A DNA stretch of 64,000 bases. It comes from Caldifarciminota bacterium (GTDB lineage: Bacteria > Hydrothermota > Hydrothermia > UBA1063 > CAJXJZ01). Made by a program: the position numbers and the translations under genes. Of the stretch, positions 17,443 to 27,827 are shown piece after piece. The first letter of the stretch is position 1; each line of letters starts with the position of its first letter. The stretch lies in contig JALSNX010000001.1 in the NCBI GenBank assembly GCA_026986775.1, positions 1-64,000 on the forward strand. The letters are read 5' to 3'. The notes under the pieces were generated by a model that saw only the letters and a program-made list of their open reading frames with translations, was not told the origin of the DNA and ran no database searches.

Positions 17443-19377
17443 ATGAAAAAATTCCTTTATGTATTTTTCCTGCCCATCCTTCTTGTGGCAGCCCAGAGAA
17501 AAGTCCTTGTAGAGGTTTATACTGCCACATGGTGTTCTTACTGTCCATATTCATCCTATGGTCTTGATACTCTTGAAATGAACTATGGAGATTCCATCGT
17601 TGTAATAAAATACCATCCTTCTTCATCTGACCCATTCTACACTACATTTGCTGTGGAAAGAGCAGACTACTATCCTGACCTTTCTGGCTACCCAACAGCA
17701 TACTTTGACGGCATTGACAGGGTTGAAGGTGGCTGGAATGGCGTATATTCAGCCTACAGGAACGTTTTTTTATCAAGAATAGACAGCGCATCACCTATTA
17801 ACATTCAGTTGAATATTGACTATAACAGCAGGACAAGGACTGGAAGATGTTTTGTTAATTTAACATCTGAAACAAAACTGCCCGACAGCACATATCTGAG
17901 ATACGCCATAGTTGAGGATTCAATTTTTTACAACTGGCAAAACAGGAATGTTTTGAGATATGTATTAAGGAGAATGATTCCAGATGCACGCGGTAGGGCA
18001 ATATCTTTGGGTAGTGGAGAAAGCATGACCGATACAGTAAACTTCAGCCTTGATAATGAATGGATAGAACCTTATGTTTATTTTATTGCCTTTGTTCAAA
18101 ACGATTCATCAAGAGAAGTCATACAGGCAAGTATGATAAGAATACCTGTTGATTACGGAAAATTGGTCTTACTTGGACACAGATATACAGATTCCATTGG
18201 AAACAACAATAGAAGACTTGAACCTGAGGATTCTGCCATTTTCTACTTTACCATCACGGATGTAAAACCTTATAACACCGCAAAATGGGTGAACATAAGT
18301 ATATCAACCGATGACCCTTTCATTGACATAGAAACACCATCCATGTATTTAGATTCAATAACCGTTCAGGATACAGTAACCATCTCCACAAAAGTAAGAT
18401 GCACAGGAGGAAACACACGCTTTGTGAACCTGTTTTTTGAAATGACCTCTGACAGTGGTAAATTCTATTCCATGGATACCATTTCTGTAAAAGTGGGTTT
18501 TGACAGTCTCCTCGTATGGGATGGAAGTATTAATAAAACATTGCGAGATTATGTTCTGCCCTATCTTGATGAACTGGGTGTGCACTATGATTTCCAGTCC
18601 CAGATAGATAGCGGCAGACCATACATTATGGATGCTTACAAATACCTCATGTATTATTCAGGAAACAATACCCCGGATTCTCCAACCATTGCCCTTCTGG
18701 AAGAATTTCTTGATAGTGGAGTGAATGCCTTTATAACAGGACAGAATATAGCAAGCACACAGGACAGCATTTTTCTTACCAATTACCTTCGGGTAAGGTT
18801 TCTCTACGATACCACATTGGACCTTCTGGTGGTGGGAACAGGAAACATCTTTTACCCACAGGATACTGTTTTCCTTACAAGCGGTGGAAGTGCCATGAAT
18901 CAGTACTCAAAGGATGTTATAGAGCCTTTAAGTGATGCTATTCCTCTATTTTACTACAGAAAATACAACCAGCCTGACTCAGATACTGTTGCAGCAGTGG
19001 CCTATGATGATGGAACTAAACGGGTTGTTTTCTTTGCTTTTGGGTATGAAGGTATGGGTACCGTAAAAATGGGTAAAAAGGAGGCTTTAAGAAGGGTGCT
19101 CAATTATCTTGGGTACTCTATAAGTGAGGTAAAAGAAAAGACTGTAAATAAACGCCCTTCGTATGGTAGAACTATCGTTGCAAGAAGTCTATCCTTACCT
19201 ATTCCGTTAACTGAAGGGAGTACTGTTAGCGTCTATTCAAAGGATGGTAGTTTGAAATTTAAAAAGACAATATACAGGGGCATTCTTGATTTGCCAGAAG
19301 ACCTTGCAAACGGTGTTTACTTTATAAAAGTAAAAGGCAAAGAGGAGAAGATCTTAAAATTGCTTCTTCTAAGATGA
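17443..19377 (+). CDS. Secreted thioredoxin-like protein with T9SS sorting tail
   Basis: I start at ATG 17443 (644 residues, MKKFLYVFFLPILLVAA) because ACGGAGG precedes it and a signal peptide follows. The N-terminal 100 residues are Omp28/thioredoxin-like with TATWCSYCPYSS (CxxC) and the cis-Pro loop region YPTAYFDG. The middle is beta-rich. The last 75 residues (TVSVYSKDGSLKFKKT, LPEDLANGVYFIKVKG) fit a type A T9SS C-terminal sorting domain. It is probably displayed on or released from the cell surface. It overlaps AddA by four bases, which may simply reflect genome compaction. Confidence 0.8.
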   Translation: MKKFLYVFFLPILLVAAQRKVLVEVYTATWCSYCPYSSYGLDTLEMNYGDSIVVIKYHPSSSDPFYTTFAVERADYYPDLSGYPTAYFDGIDRVEGGWNGVYSAYRNVFLSRIDSASPINIQLNIDYNSRTRTGRCFVNLTSETKLPDSTYLRYAIVEDSIFYNWQNRNVLRYVLRRMIPDARGRAISLGSGESMTDTVNFSLDNEWIEPYVYFIAFVQNDSSREVIQASMIRIPVDYGKLVLLGHRYTDSIGNNNRRLEPEDSAIFYFTITDVKPYNTAKWVNISISTDDPFIDIETPSMYLDSITVQDTVTISTKVRCTGGNTRFVNLFFEMTSDSGKFYSMDTISVKVGFDSLLVWDGSINKTLRDYVLPYLDELGVHYDFQSQIDSGRPYIMDAYKYLMYYSGNNTPDSPTIALLEEFLDSGVNAFITGQNIASTQDSIFLTNYLRVRFLYDTTLDLLVVGTGNIFYPQDTVFLTSGGSAMNQYSKDVIEPLSDAIPLFYYRKYNQPDSDTVAAVAYDDGTKRVVFFAFGYEGMGTVKMGKKEALRRVLNYLGYSISEVKEKTVNKRPSYGRTIVARSLSLPIPLTEGSTVSVYSKDGSLKFKKTIYRGILDLPEDLANGVYFIKVKGKEEKILKLLLLR

Positions 19378-22361
19378 CGGAACTTTTAAGGGATAAGGAA
19401 CTTAAATTTCCCCACATAATGCTGGTTGAGGCATCGGCTGGCTCCGGTAAAACCTATCTACTTTCACTGAGATTTGTGCAGTTTCTTTTAAGCGATATTA
19501 TTTCCCATAATAGACTGGATAACATCCTCGCCGTTACCTTCACCAACAATGCTGCCTATGAAATGAAGACAAGAATACTTCTGTGGCTTAAAAAAATTGC
19601 TCTTTCACAACTTTCTGAGGAAGAGGAAAACACCCTGAAATCCATTGTCAGTTCTTCAAGAAATATACAGGAAAAGGCCACACATCTTATTGAGGAAATA
19701 CTTGACAATTACCATGCATTCAGCGTATCCACCATTGACTCTTTTATGGTAAAACTCGCAAGGGCATCTGCCATTGAACTTGGACTTTCCCCTGAACTTG
19801 ATATCCTTATGTCAAAAAACGAACTAATTGATGAGGCTGTTTATATTTACATAAGCAAATTGAACAGAAAAGAGATAGAAAACCTGCTTGATATAGAAAG
19901 GGAATACAACAAACAAAAGATTGATTTTCATCTTGTGGAAACCCTCAAGAAATTGGTTAATGAAATCATGCTGGCAGAGGAATATACCAGCATGCCTTCT
20001 GTGGATGGGCTAAAGAAACTCCCTGAAATAGAAAAGGAAATAAAAGAACTTATGAATGAACTTGAAAACCTCTATGAGAGTGCAAGAGCACAGTACCCAA
20101 AGTTGAAAAAATACGACTTTGATAAGATACTGAACGCATATAAAAACTATGACATTCAAAAATTAAGCCTTAACAATAAAAATACATCACGCGACATTGA
20201 TTCAAAAATCACAGAAAAACTCGCTCAACTGGCCGAGAAGTTAAAGATTAAAAAAGCCCTCATACACATGATTATTGCCCGAAAGATAAAAGAGATAGTT
20301 GAAAGGAGGCTTCACACCTTCGGTAAAATACATATAGGAGAAATAACTGAAAAACTACACGCCTTTTTGCGCGAGGAAAATATACCCGGCATTTACTTTT
20401 CCCTCGGTAACAGGTTATACCACTTCATGATTGATGAGTTTCAGGACACAAACCCTGTGCAGTGGGATAATCTCAAGGTTCTTATACACGAAGGCCTTTC
20501 AAAGGGAGGCTCTCTATTCATAGTTGGAGACATAAAACAGGCTATCTATGGGTTTCGGGGTTCTGATTACAGGGTGATGAAACAACTTGTAGACGATTTC
20601 AAACAGCATAAGTCCTTTGAATTTCCAGAAGTCCCTCACGACAATATATACCTCGTTAATCTTGAAAACAACTACAGGTCTAAATCTCAAATTGTTGAAT
20701 ACGTTGACAGCGTATTTAAAGAAGAACTCCTGCAAAAAGTAAACGAAACTGGTGACCCTTCTGGATTTCTGACATACAGACAGAAGGCCATTGAAAAAAA
20801 CAGAAACTCAGGCTACATAAAGACAATCCATGCACTGGAAGATGAACAAAAAAAGATTGTAATGGAAATAATCAAAGATGTAATTGCACGAAACTACAAA
20901 TACGGTGATATAGCCATATTGACAGAAAGTAACGAAAAGGTTATTGAAATTTCAGGATGGCTTACTGAAGAGGGTATTCCTGTTGTTTCAGAAAGTGGTA
21001 CTGATATTAGAAGAAGAAGGGTGATAAAAGAGATTGAATTCTTCCTCAAATTTCTTGACTCTCCGATAGATGACTTTGCTTTTGCTTTATTTTTAAACGG
21101 GTGTATTGCAAAAAAAGTTATGGGAGATAACACAGAAATTCTCAAATCCCACTCACAGAAAAAAGATGCCCCACCACTCTACACATACTTCAAAGACCAC
21201 AATCCTCTCTGGTGGAGCAGGTTCATAGAGCCTCTATTTAAAGAGGTTGGTTATCTATCAACCTACGATATTCTCCTGAGGATTCTTGAGAAATTCAGAA
21301 TTCTGGAGAACTTCCCGGAAGAAACACAGGCAGTTCTAAAACTCCTTGATATTGCCCTGTATCTTGAGGAAAAGGGTAAGGGAAGTCTAAAACACCTCAT
21401 AGAAGCACTTGAAAATGAGAACGATTCAGAGCTATTTAAAATGGACACCTCCTCTGCAAAAGGCGGCGTGCATGTAATGACCATACACAAGGCAAAGGGT
21501 CTTGAATTTAATGTTGTAATTAATCTCATAACAAAGCAAATAAGGTTTAATGCAGACAGCCCTCTTCCCCATGTCACTGAAGAAGGTGTTGTTTTTATGA
21601 AAATAACAAAGGATGACTCGGGTACATCCACCATACTTAACAGGACCTATGGAAGGGAAAAACTGCGATACACAGTTGAAGGTCTGAACAGGCAGTATGT
21701 GGCGATGACACGGGCAAAAGAGGAACTTTATAACATTGTGAAAATCGGTAGCAAAGAGCAACCTGTTCTGAATATAGAGGAAAGGGAAAAAGGTATCAAA
21801 AGCCAGAAGGAAATACAAAAGAAACCTTCATCCTGCGTGGAGTTTATAAATGTTCTGGACCTGTCATTTAATATACCTGACAACGAAGAAGAGTTTATCT
21901 TAACGAGTAAACAGATTGAAGAAACAAAGAGGGGGGATTTTTACCATGCTGTTATGAGCGAGATAATCACAATATCTGACTTAAAAAACCTTAATGCAGT
22001 AATCAATAAATACAGAATACTTTTTGATTTTGAAGAGTATGGAATAGAAGAAAAGATAAAAAATGCGGTAAATCATCCTGTAATTTCAGAATACTTTATG
22101 CCTCGTGAAAAACGGGATATAAAAACGGAAATAGCCTTCATTGATGAAGAAGGTAGAATACTCCGAATGGACAGGGTAATTATTGACCCCGATAAAATAA
22201 CGGTAATTGATTATAAAACAGGATACTCTGAAAACACAGAAAAATACGAAAAACAAATAAAAGAGTATATGAAAATACTGAAAAGCATCTTTATTGGACG
22301 AAAGATTAAGGGAATAGTATTTAACATGGACACAGGAGAATACAATGAATACGAAATCTAA
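19374..22361 (+). CDS. addA: AddA-like UvrD helicase/nuclease
   Basis: 995 residues. Helicase motifs: ASAGSGKTYLL (Walker A), AVTFTNNAAYEMKTR (Ia), IDEFQDTN (II), VGDIKQAIYGFRGSD (III), NYRSKSQIVEYV, HKAKGLEFNVVI (V) and YVAMTRAKEELY (VI). The C terminus carries a PD-(D/E)XK nuclease (RMDRVIIDPDKITVIDYKTG). With the next gene it forms an AddAB-type complex that resects double-strand breaks for RecA loading. It is shorter than Bacillus AddA (about 1230). It overlaps addB by 17 bases. No Chi site can be proposed. Confidence 0.88.
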   Translation: MTELLRDKELKFPHIMLVEASAGSGKTYLLSLRFVQFLLSDIISHNRLDNILAVTFTNNAAYEMKTRILLWLKKIALSQLSEEEENTLKSIVSSSRNIQEKATHLIEEILDNYHAFSVSTIDSFMVKLARASAIELGLSPELDILMSKNELIDEAVYIYISKLNRKEIENLLDIEREYNKQKIDFHLVETLKKLVNEIMLAEEYTSMPSVDGLKKLPEIEKEIKELMNELENLYESARAQYPKLKKYDFDKILNAYKNYDIQKLSLNNKNTSRDIDSKITEKLAQLAEKLKIKKALIHMIIARKIKEIVERRLHTFGKIHIGEITEKLHAFLREENIPGIYFSLGNRLYHFMIDEFQDTNPVQWDNLKVLIHEGLSKGGSLFIVGDIKQAIYGFRGSDYRVMKQLVDDFKQHKSFEFPEVPHDNIYLVNLENNYRSKSQIVEYVDSVFKEELLQKVNETGDPSGFLTYRQKAIEKNRNSGYIKTIHALEDEQKKIVMEIIKDVIARNYKYGDIAILTESNEKVIEISGWLTEEGIPVVSESGTDIRRRRVIKEIEFFLKFLDSPIDDFAFALFLNGCIAKKVMGDNTEILKSHSQKKDAPPLYTYFKDHNPLWWSRFIEPLFKEVGYLSTYDILLRILEKFRILENFPEETQAVLKLLDIALYLEEKGKGSLKHLIEALENENDSELFKMDTSSAKGGVHVMTIHKAKGLEFNVVINLITKQIRFNADSPLPHVTEEGVVFMKITKDDSGTSTILNRTYGREKLRYTVEGLNRQYVAMTRAKEELYNIVKIGSKEQPVLNIEEREKGIKSQKEIQKKPSSCVEFINVLDLSFNIPDNEEEFILTSKQIEETKRGDFYHAVMSEIITISDLKNLNAVINKYRILFDFEEYGIEEKIKNAVNHPVISEYFMPREKRDIKTEIAFIDEEGRILRMDRVIIDPDKITVIDYKTGYSENTEKYEKQIKEYMKILKSIFIGRKIKGIVFNMDTGEYNEYEI

Positions 22362-25140
22362 GGCAATACTTTTTTCTGCTGGTTATCCTTTTATTGATGA
22401 GGTTGCCCGTATTATCATGGAACAGGATACACCAGAACAATTTAAGGTCATAATGCCCTCACGAAGAAGCCTGCTTTTCCTTTCAAAAAAACTCTCAGAA
22501 AAAACAGGAAAACCCATAATAGCCCCGCAGATGTTCTCAATAGAAGACTTTATCAACTTCATGTATGAAAAACACGTTCTGCCCGCTCTGCCACTCCTTT
22601 CACCCACAGACGCGGTATACTTCATAGACGAGGCGAATAAACATACAAACCTCATAAAAACAAAAGAACTGGATACAATCCTTCCATGGGCATTCAAACT
22701 ATACTCTGATTTTGAAGAACTCTATATTGAAGGAATTTCAGTTGAAAAACTCAGGGAAATAGATACACTTATCCACGAAGAGTCTCTTCCCGAGTATGTT
22801 CAGGACAAGATTTCCACTATGTCCACGCTTTATAAAGAGTTTTATAACCAGTTGAAAAACAGATTCTCTACGAGAGCAATAAGATATGTTAAAGTTTCAG
22901 AACTGAACACGGATGTTTTTAAAGGCCCCTATATCCTTTCAGGATTCTTCGCCCTTACACGGGCAGAAAAAAGGATTTTTGAAAAAATCCTTAAATCTAC
23001 TGATTCATATTTTATTGCCATCTGGGATAGAAAAATAGAGGAATTTCTCAGAGAAATTGACATTCCCGTGATAAAAAAGACAGAAGAGGTCAAATCACCA
23101 GAATACCACATAATAAAAACCGCCTCACTGCACGGTGAAGTCTTTGCTCTAAAATCCATACTGAAAGAGAAAAACGCATACACGATAGAAAACGTTGTGG
23201 TTTTACCTGATGAATCCCATCTTTTTGCCATTGTAAACAATATAGACGCACCTTTAAAAAACATCTCAGCAGGCTACCCCTTAATAAGAACTCCATTTTT
23301 TTCTCTTCTTTCATTCATAGAGGAACTTATAACAGGTAAAGAGGATGAAAAATACCTGAAAACATCCTATTTAAACGTTATACTGCATCCGTATATAAAA
23401 AACACAAGATTTAAAAGAGAAACAATTGTTACAAGAATTCTCATGCACACTATTGAAAAGTTTTTAAGAGACTATCCGGTAAGTTTTATTTCTCTCAGTG
23501 ATATTGAAAACAAAAATGTAATGGATATTGCCCTAAAGAACATAGAAAGACAGATGCCAGATGTTACGTATGAGGATGTTCTCAATCATATAAAACAGAT
23601 CCACGACATAACCATTCGTTCCTTTGAAAACATTTCAACCATAGGCGAATTTATAGAAAAGGTTATATCTCTTGCTGACTTTGTATCCTCAAGAACAACT
23701 GCCACACTCCACCCATACGGAAGTCCATTTATTGAGGCCACACTCAATGCACTATTAGAAATAAAGAACTCACTTTTAAGGGAAAAATCCCTTTCTGCCA
23801 CTGGCAACTACTTCAACCTGCTCAGAAACTACATCAAATCATGCAAGGTTCCTTTTAAAGGCACTCCTTTAAGAGGACTTCAGATTCTGGGTACCCTTGA
23901 GACAAGAAACCTCCACTTTAAGCAAGTGTTCTATCTTGATGTTAATGAAGGGATAATTCCAGATGTTAAGAAAGAAGATACCATACTTTCTGATACATTA
24001 AGAGAGTATCTGGGACTATCCACAGCAGGGGACAGAGAAAACATAACACGTTATTATTTCTTTAATCTTATAAGAGGAGCAGATGAGGTCTATCTTTTTT
24101 ATACAGAGAATAAAAACGAGCCATCAAGATACATAGAAATGTTAAAGTGGGAAAAAGAGAAAGAGAAAAAGGAAATCGGAGCCATCAAAGAAAAAACTAT
24201 ATCTTTCAACATTACCTTTTCCCATACCGAACCTGTAGCAATAGACAAAACAAGCGATATAATGGAAAAACTCCAGGATTTTACATTTTCCCCAACACAG
24301 ATTGATACCTACCTCTCATGCCCCTTAAAATTTTACTATAAAAACTTTCTATTTCCTCCTGAATCACGAGAAGTAGAACGCACAAAAACCAGACTGGATA
24401 TTGGAAATATTGTTCACAAAGCACTTGAACGGTATTTTAAGAAATGGATTGGCAGAGAACTTATAATAGAGGATATAGAAAAGGAAAAAGAGGAGTTATA
24501 CACCATTGTTGATATGTATTTCGGAGACATAACTGGTAATGAGCTTTTCATACAATCTGAGCAGGTAAAATATGCCTTGGGACACCTTTTAAAGATACAC
24601 GAAAAGGAATTTAAAGGAATAAAAATACTTGGCCTTGAAAGAAAGTTTCAAACCACCATTAAAATAGACAATAAGAAAGAGGTTAAAATCAAGGGAAAAA
24701 TTGACAGAATACATGAACATAATGGCAGAATATACATCATAGACTACAAAACAGGCGGACTTTACGCACCTCAGGTAAAAAAACTGCCGTCTTTTGATAA
24801 CAGAGATGACTGGCCTTCTATAATAGGGTCCTTTCAGTTGCCATTATACATAATACTATACCACAATACCACTAAAACACCCTATGAAAAGATAGAAGCA
24901 CAACTGTGGAGCATAAAGCATATAAATTCATCAAACTTCCTAAAATCCTTCACAATGGATTTTTTAGAAAAACAGAAAGCCTATGAAGATGCACTAAAAA
25001 CAATAATATCCGAGATACTTGACCCTGATATACCCTTTAAACCAGTTGACAGGGAAAAAGCAAACAATATATGCACAAACTGTCCATATAGAGCAATTTG
25101 TGACAGACTATGGACGCAGAGGTACAACAGAAAGAGTTAA
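22345..25140 (+). CDS. addB: AddB-like nuclease with Fe-S cluster
   Basis: 931 residues. The N-terminal helicase-like half lacks a Walker A motif, as expected for AddB. The C-terminal nuclease has FSPTQIDTYLSCPLKFYY, KIDRIHEHNGRIYIIDYKTGG (catalytic Asp and Lys) and the closing cysteines in ICTNCPYRAICDR. The four cysteines (one before the nuclease, three after) make the 4Fe-4S staple known from AddB and RecB-like families. It ends tail-to-tail against the ChrA-like gene with a four-base overlap. Confidence 0.87.
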   Translation: MNTKSKAILFSAGYPFIDEVARIIMEQDTPEQFKVIMPSRRSLLFLSKKLSEKTGKPIIAPQMFSIEDFINFMYEKHVLPALPLLSPTDAVYFIDEANKHTNLIKTKELDTILPWAFKLYSDFEELYIEGISVEKLREIDTLIHEESLPEYVQDKISTMSTLYKEFYNQLKNRFSTRAIRYVKVSELNTDVFKGPYILSGFFALTRAEKRIFEKILKSTDSYFIAIWDRKIEEFLREIDIPVIKKTEEVKSPEYHIIKTASLHGEVFALKSILKEKNAYTIENVVVLPDESHLFAIVNNIDAPLKNISAGYPLIRTPFFSLLSFIEELITGKEDEKYLKTSYLNVILHPYIKNTRFKRETIVTRILMHTIEKFLRDYPVSFISLSDIENKNVMDIALKNIERQMPDVTYEDVLNHIKQIHDITIRSFENISTIGEFIEKVISLADFVSSRTTATLHPYGSPFIEATLNALLEIKNSLLREKSLSATGNYFNLLRNYIKSCKVPFKGTPLRGLQILGTLETRNLHFKQVFYLDVNEGIIPDVKKEDTILSDTLREYLGLSTAGDRENITRYYFFNLIRGADEVYLFYTENKNEPSRYIEMLKWEKEKEKKEIGAIKEKTISFNITFSHTEPVAIDKTSDIMEKLQDFTFSPTQIDTYLSCPLKFYYKNFLFPPESREVERTKTRLDIGNIVHKALERYFKKWIGRELIIEDIEKEKEELYTIVDMYFGDITGNELFIQSEQVKYALGHLLKIHEKEFKGIKILGLERKFQTTIKIDNKKEVKIKGKIDRIHEHNGRIYIIDYKTGGLYAPQVKKLPSFDNRDDWPSIIGSFQLPLYIILYHNTTKTPYEKIEAQLWSIKHINSSNFLKSFTMDFLEKQKAYEDALKTIISEILDPDIPFKPVDREKANNICTNCPYRAICDRLWTQRYNRKS

Positions 25141-25703
25141 CCTAAGAATCCAAGAAACCCGGCAAATACGCCGATAACCCCAGAAAGTATGAGGGATAAC
25201 ATTGGATGCCACTTAAAAACAAATACAGTTATCAGAACAAACCCCGTAATTCCCAGAAGGACAATTTTAGGAAGTGTGGAATGTAGATTCAACATACTAC
25301 CCCTGAAGACAGAATAAAGAGCCACAAGCAAAAGACCCAGAACTGCGCCCTTAAGGCCCAAAAGGAGGTATCTTACAACCTTTGCATTTATATACTCTCT
25401 CAAGGCAAGAGAAATAAGGAGTATAATTAAAAAGGGCGGTGTTACCACTCCCATGGTTGCAGCCATTGCTCCAAAGACACCCGCCATCTTAAATCCAATA
25501 TAGGTTGCCGCATTAACAGCAACAGGTCCTGGTGTGGAACCTGCAATTGCCACAAGGTCATTGAATTCAAGGGGTGTCAACCAGTGTGAGTTGTTAACTA
25601 CTTCACGTTCAATAATCGGCAGTATTGCCCATCCTCCCCCAAACCCCACAATACCGATTTTGAAAAACTTGAAGAAAAGTTCAAAAAGAATGGCAAAATT
25701 CAT
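25137..25703 (-). CDS. ChrA family transporter, half-length
   Basis: The product is a single ChrA repeat of 188 residues if started at ATG 25703 (MNFAILFELFFKFF); the ORF track uses a TTG at 25754 overlapping the MFS stop, giving 205. Diagnostic motifs are GFGGGWAILPIIEREVV and AGSTPGPVAVNAATYIGFK. Short ChrA proteins usually work as pairs from two genes, but only one is visible here. Chromate or another oxyanion is the family substrate. Confidence 0.82.
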   Translation of the reverse strand: MNFAILFELFFKFFKIGIVGFGGGWAILPIIEREVVNNSHWLTPLEFNDLVAIAGSTPGPVAVNAATYIGFKMAGVFGAMAATMGVVTPPFLIILLISLALREYINAKVVRYLLLGLKGAVLGLLLVALYSVFRGSMLNLHSTLPKIVLLGITGFVLITVFVFKWHPMLSLILSGVIGVFAGFLGFLG

Positions 25704-25750
25704 TTGAATATTATAAATCTTCTGATGTGCACGGAGAAATATCTTATAAT

Positions 25751-27007
25751 TCAAATTTCTTCAGGTTTTCTCACACAAATTACCCTGTTCAATAACAGAA
25801 TAAACACACCCGATAGCAAAAACGCCGTGTGAATACCCATTTTATCAGAAACAAAACCAAAAAGAGGAGCAAATACAGCCATAAAAACGGCCCTTATTTC
25901 ACTGTCAAGAGATAAAACCGTGGCCCTTTCCTCTTTTTTCATCACATCTCCCAGCACATCCACTACAAGGGGCCTCCTTGCATCCTTCATAAGGTAGAGA
26001 ATAAAGTACAATAAAATTACAAGAAAAAGAAGTCTGGACTTTATAATGAAGAACAGGAGAATGAACAATACCCCCATTAAATCAAAGAGTATATTCAAGA
26101 GTTTATAAGACTCGGCGTATTTGAGGAGCCTGTAAACATTCCTTGAAACAGAGGAACTTGCTATGTAAAAAAGCCCATACACCACACCGAGGACTATCTT
26201 AACATTGCTTTCCGTATTTAGAGACGATATTACAACTACCCCGCCAGCCATGATGATGTTCTTCAAAACAGGTTGAATATAATCCTTTATTGTCTTGAAA
26301 ATACCATCGTACAGGGAAGAACTAAAAAGCACCTTCACAACATAAACATTCCTAAATATGGACTTTAGTTTGAACACCATTGAACTTATAAATACCTTTA
26401 AGGAGAAACGTGTGTGAGTTTTTTCGTCAATATCATCCGGATATGTAGTTATAAGGATGAAATCAAGAATATACGGGATTATGGTGATAATAAAAATCCA
26501 CTTCATGGCAGGTATGTTCAAAACAAATACTATGGACAAAAACGATGAAATAGCCGAACCGAGAAGGGAAAAAGACCTTGTCCGACCGTACACAAAGGCT
26601 TTTTGAGAAAACCACCCCTTCTTTTCAAGATATGCATAAATAAGCGCCTTGTGAGTGCCTGAACGGAAAGCCTCCCCCACTCCGTAAAACACCATACCAA
26701 GCGAGGCAAAAATAAGGTTCTTCGTGAAGAAGAAAACAATAAAGGACACTATATATGAGGAGAAACACAGATAAAGGGCCTTCTTTTTCCCGTAATTGTC
26801 CGCAAAAACACCGGTTGGCACCTCAAGAATGTAAACGGTTATTTCCCTTATGGCAAACAGAATCCCTATGTCAAAGAGAGAAAATCCGAGGGATAAAAAG
26901 AAGATGTAAAGATACGGCTCAAAGAACCTGAGGTTTTTAAAGAGTCCGTAAAATGAGAACTTCCATATCTGTTTATCTTTTCTGATTATATCATGTAATT
27001 CCGTCAT
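25751..27007 (-). CDS. MFS transporter
   Basis: 418 residues with about twelve hydrophobic helices and an MFS loop 2-3 motif (VPTGVFADNYGKKKALYL). The substrate is unknown. It overlaps the DUF190 gene upstream by four bases, so it may be co-transcribed with the fluoride genes. Confidence 0.85.
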   Translation of the reverse strand: MTELHDIIRKDKQIWKFSFYGLFKNLRFFEPYLYIFFLSLGFSLFDIGILFAIREITVYILEVPTGVFADNYGKKKALYLCFSSYIVSFIVFFFTKNLIFASLGMVFYGVGEAFRSGTHKALIYAYLEKKGWFSQKAFVYGRTRSFSLLGSAISSFLSIVFVLNIPAMKWIFIITIIPYILDFILITTYPDDIDEKTHTRFSLKVFISSMVFKLKSIFRNVYVVKVLFSSSLYDGIFKTIKDYIQPVLKNIIMAGGVVVISSLNTESNVKIVLGVVYGLFYIASSSVSRNVYRLLKYAESYKLLNILFDLMGVLFILLFFIIKSRLLFLVILLYFILYLMKDARRPLVVDVLGDVMKKEERATVLSLDSEIRAVFMAVFAPLFGFVSDKMGIHTAFLLSGVFILLLNRVICVRKPEEI

Positions 27008-27345
27008 TTTTTGTTTTTGGGACAGTACCTTATCACCCTCACATTTTCAAGGGTAATAAGACCATCCTGCACAACCTCATCAAGGTAAGGCAGAAACTCC
27101 CTTATCTTCTCCTCTGCATCCACAATTTCAATTATCATGGGCAGGTCGTCAGAAATCCTTAAGAGTTTTGCCGTATGCAGGTGGCTTTTTGCTCCAAAGC
27201 CCATAATTCCTCTGATTACTGTGGCACCTGCCAGTTTCCTTTTTTTCGCTTCCATAACAATATGTTCATACAGTGGCTTTCCCCTGTAAGTATCGTCTTC
27301 CCCGATAAAAATCCTGAGAAGAAGCCCATTTTCAGGTATACCCAT
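27004..27345 (-). CDS. DUF190 family protein (CrcB partner)
   Basis: 113 residues with the DUF190 pattern: LLRIFIGEDDTYRGKPLYE, GATVIRGIMGFGAKSHLHT and IVDAEEKIREFLPYLDE. These PII-like proteins commonly sit beside crcB genes and are thought to modulate the channel; the mechanism is not settled. It starts two bases after the CrcB stop. Confidence 0.88.
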   Translation of the reverse strand: MGIPENGLLLRIFIGEDDTYRGKPLYEHIVMEAKKRKLAGATVIRGIMGFGAKSHLHTAKLLRISDDLPMIIEIVDAEEKIREFLPYLDEVVQDGLITLENVRVIRYCPKNKK

Positions 27346-27347
27346 AT

Positions 27348-27749
27348 TTACCTCCCATGTAAAAGATGAAATACCTTAAAAAACACCCTTGTGGTAAAAA
27401 ATCCTAAAAATACAGCAAGAATACCCGCAAAATTCGTTATGATGAAATTCCAGAGTCCTAACAAAACCTCCCTGTCCCTTACAAGATTAACGGTCTCAAG
27501 TGCAAAGGTTGAAAAAGTGGTAAATGCCCCCAATATACCTATAAAGACAAAAAACCTTATATCGGAAGAGATTTCAATCCTTTCAGAAAGGGCAAACAAA
27601 ACACCTATTATATATGCTCCGGTAAGGTTTACAAGGAGGGTACCATAAGGAAACACAGGGTCAAGAAACTTGTATGGAATACCGGAAAGGACATACCTTG
27701 CCACTGCCCCAATAGCACCACCTATCGCTATAAGAAGTATCTTCTGCAT
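27348..27749 (-). CDS. crcB: Fluoride channel CrcB/Fluc
   Basis: 133 residues, four membrane helices. Family motifs: GGAIGAVARYVLSG, YGTLLVNLTGAYIIG (the N that lines the pore) and GILGAFTTFSTFALE (the phenylalanine-box TTFSTF). It exports fluoride as a dual-topology dimer. I looked for a crcB-motif riboswitch in the 78 bases upstream and saw none. Confidence 0.92.
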   Translation of the reverse strand: MQKILLIAIGGAIGAVARYVLSGIPYKFLDPVFPYGTLLVNLTGAYIIGVLFALSERIEISSDIRFFVFIGILGAFTTFSTFALETVNLVRDREVLLGLWNFIITNFAGILAVFLGFFTTRVFFKVFHLLHGR

Positions 27750-27827
27750 CTTTCCCCTTTTTTAAGTTTGTTAATTTTAAAGGGATAAAGGTAAAAAGAG
27801 AAACACAGGAGACGCTATCCTCTTTCC

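Noticed and set aside
27750-27827. Fluoride riboswitch ahead of crcB
   Set aside because: I looked for the conserved GGNGAUGG and later CUGAUGGC-like segments and found none; the gap is only 78 bases and the upstream RND gene is on the same strand.
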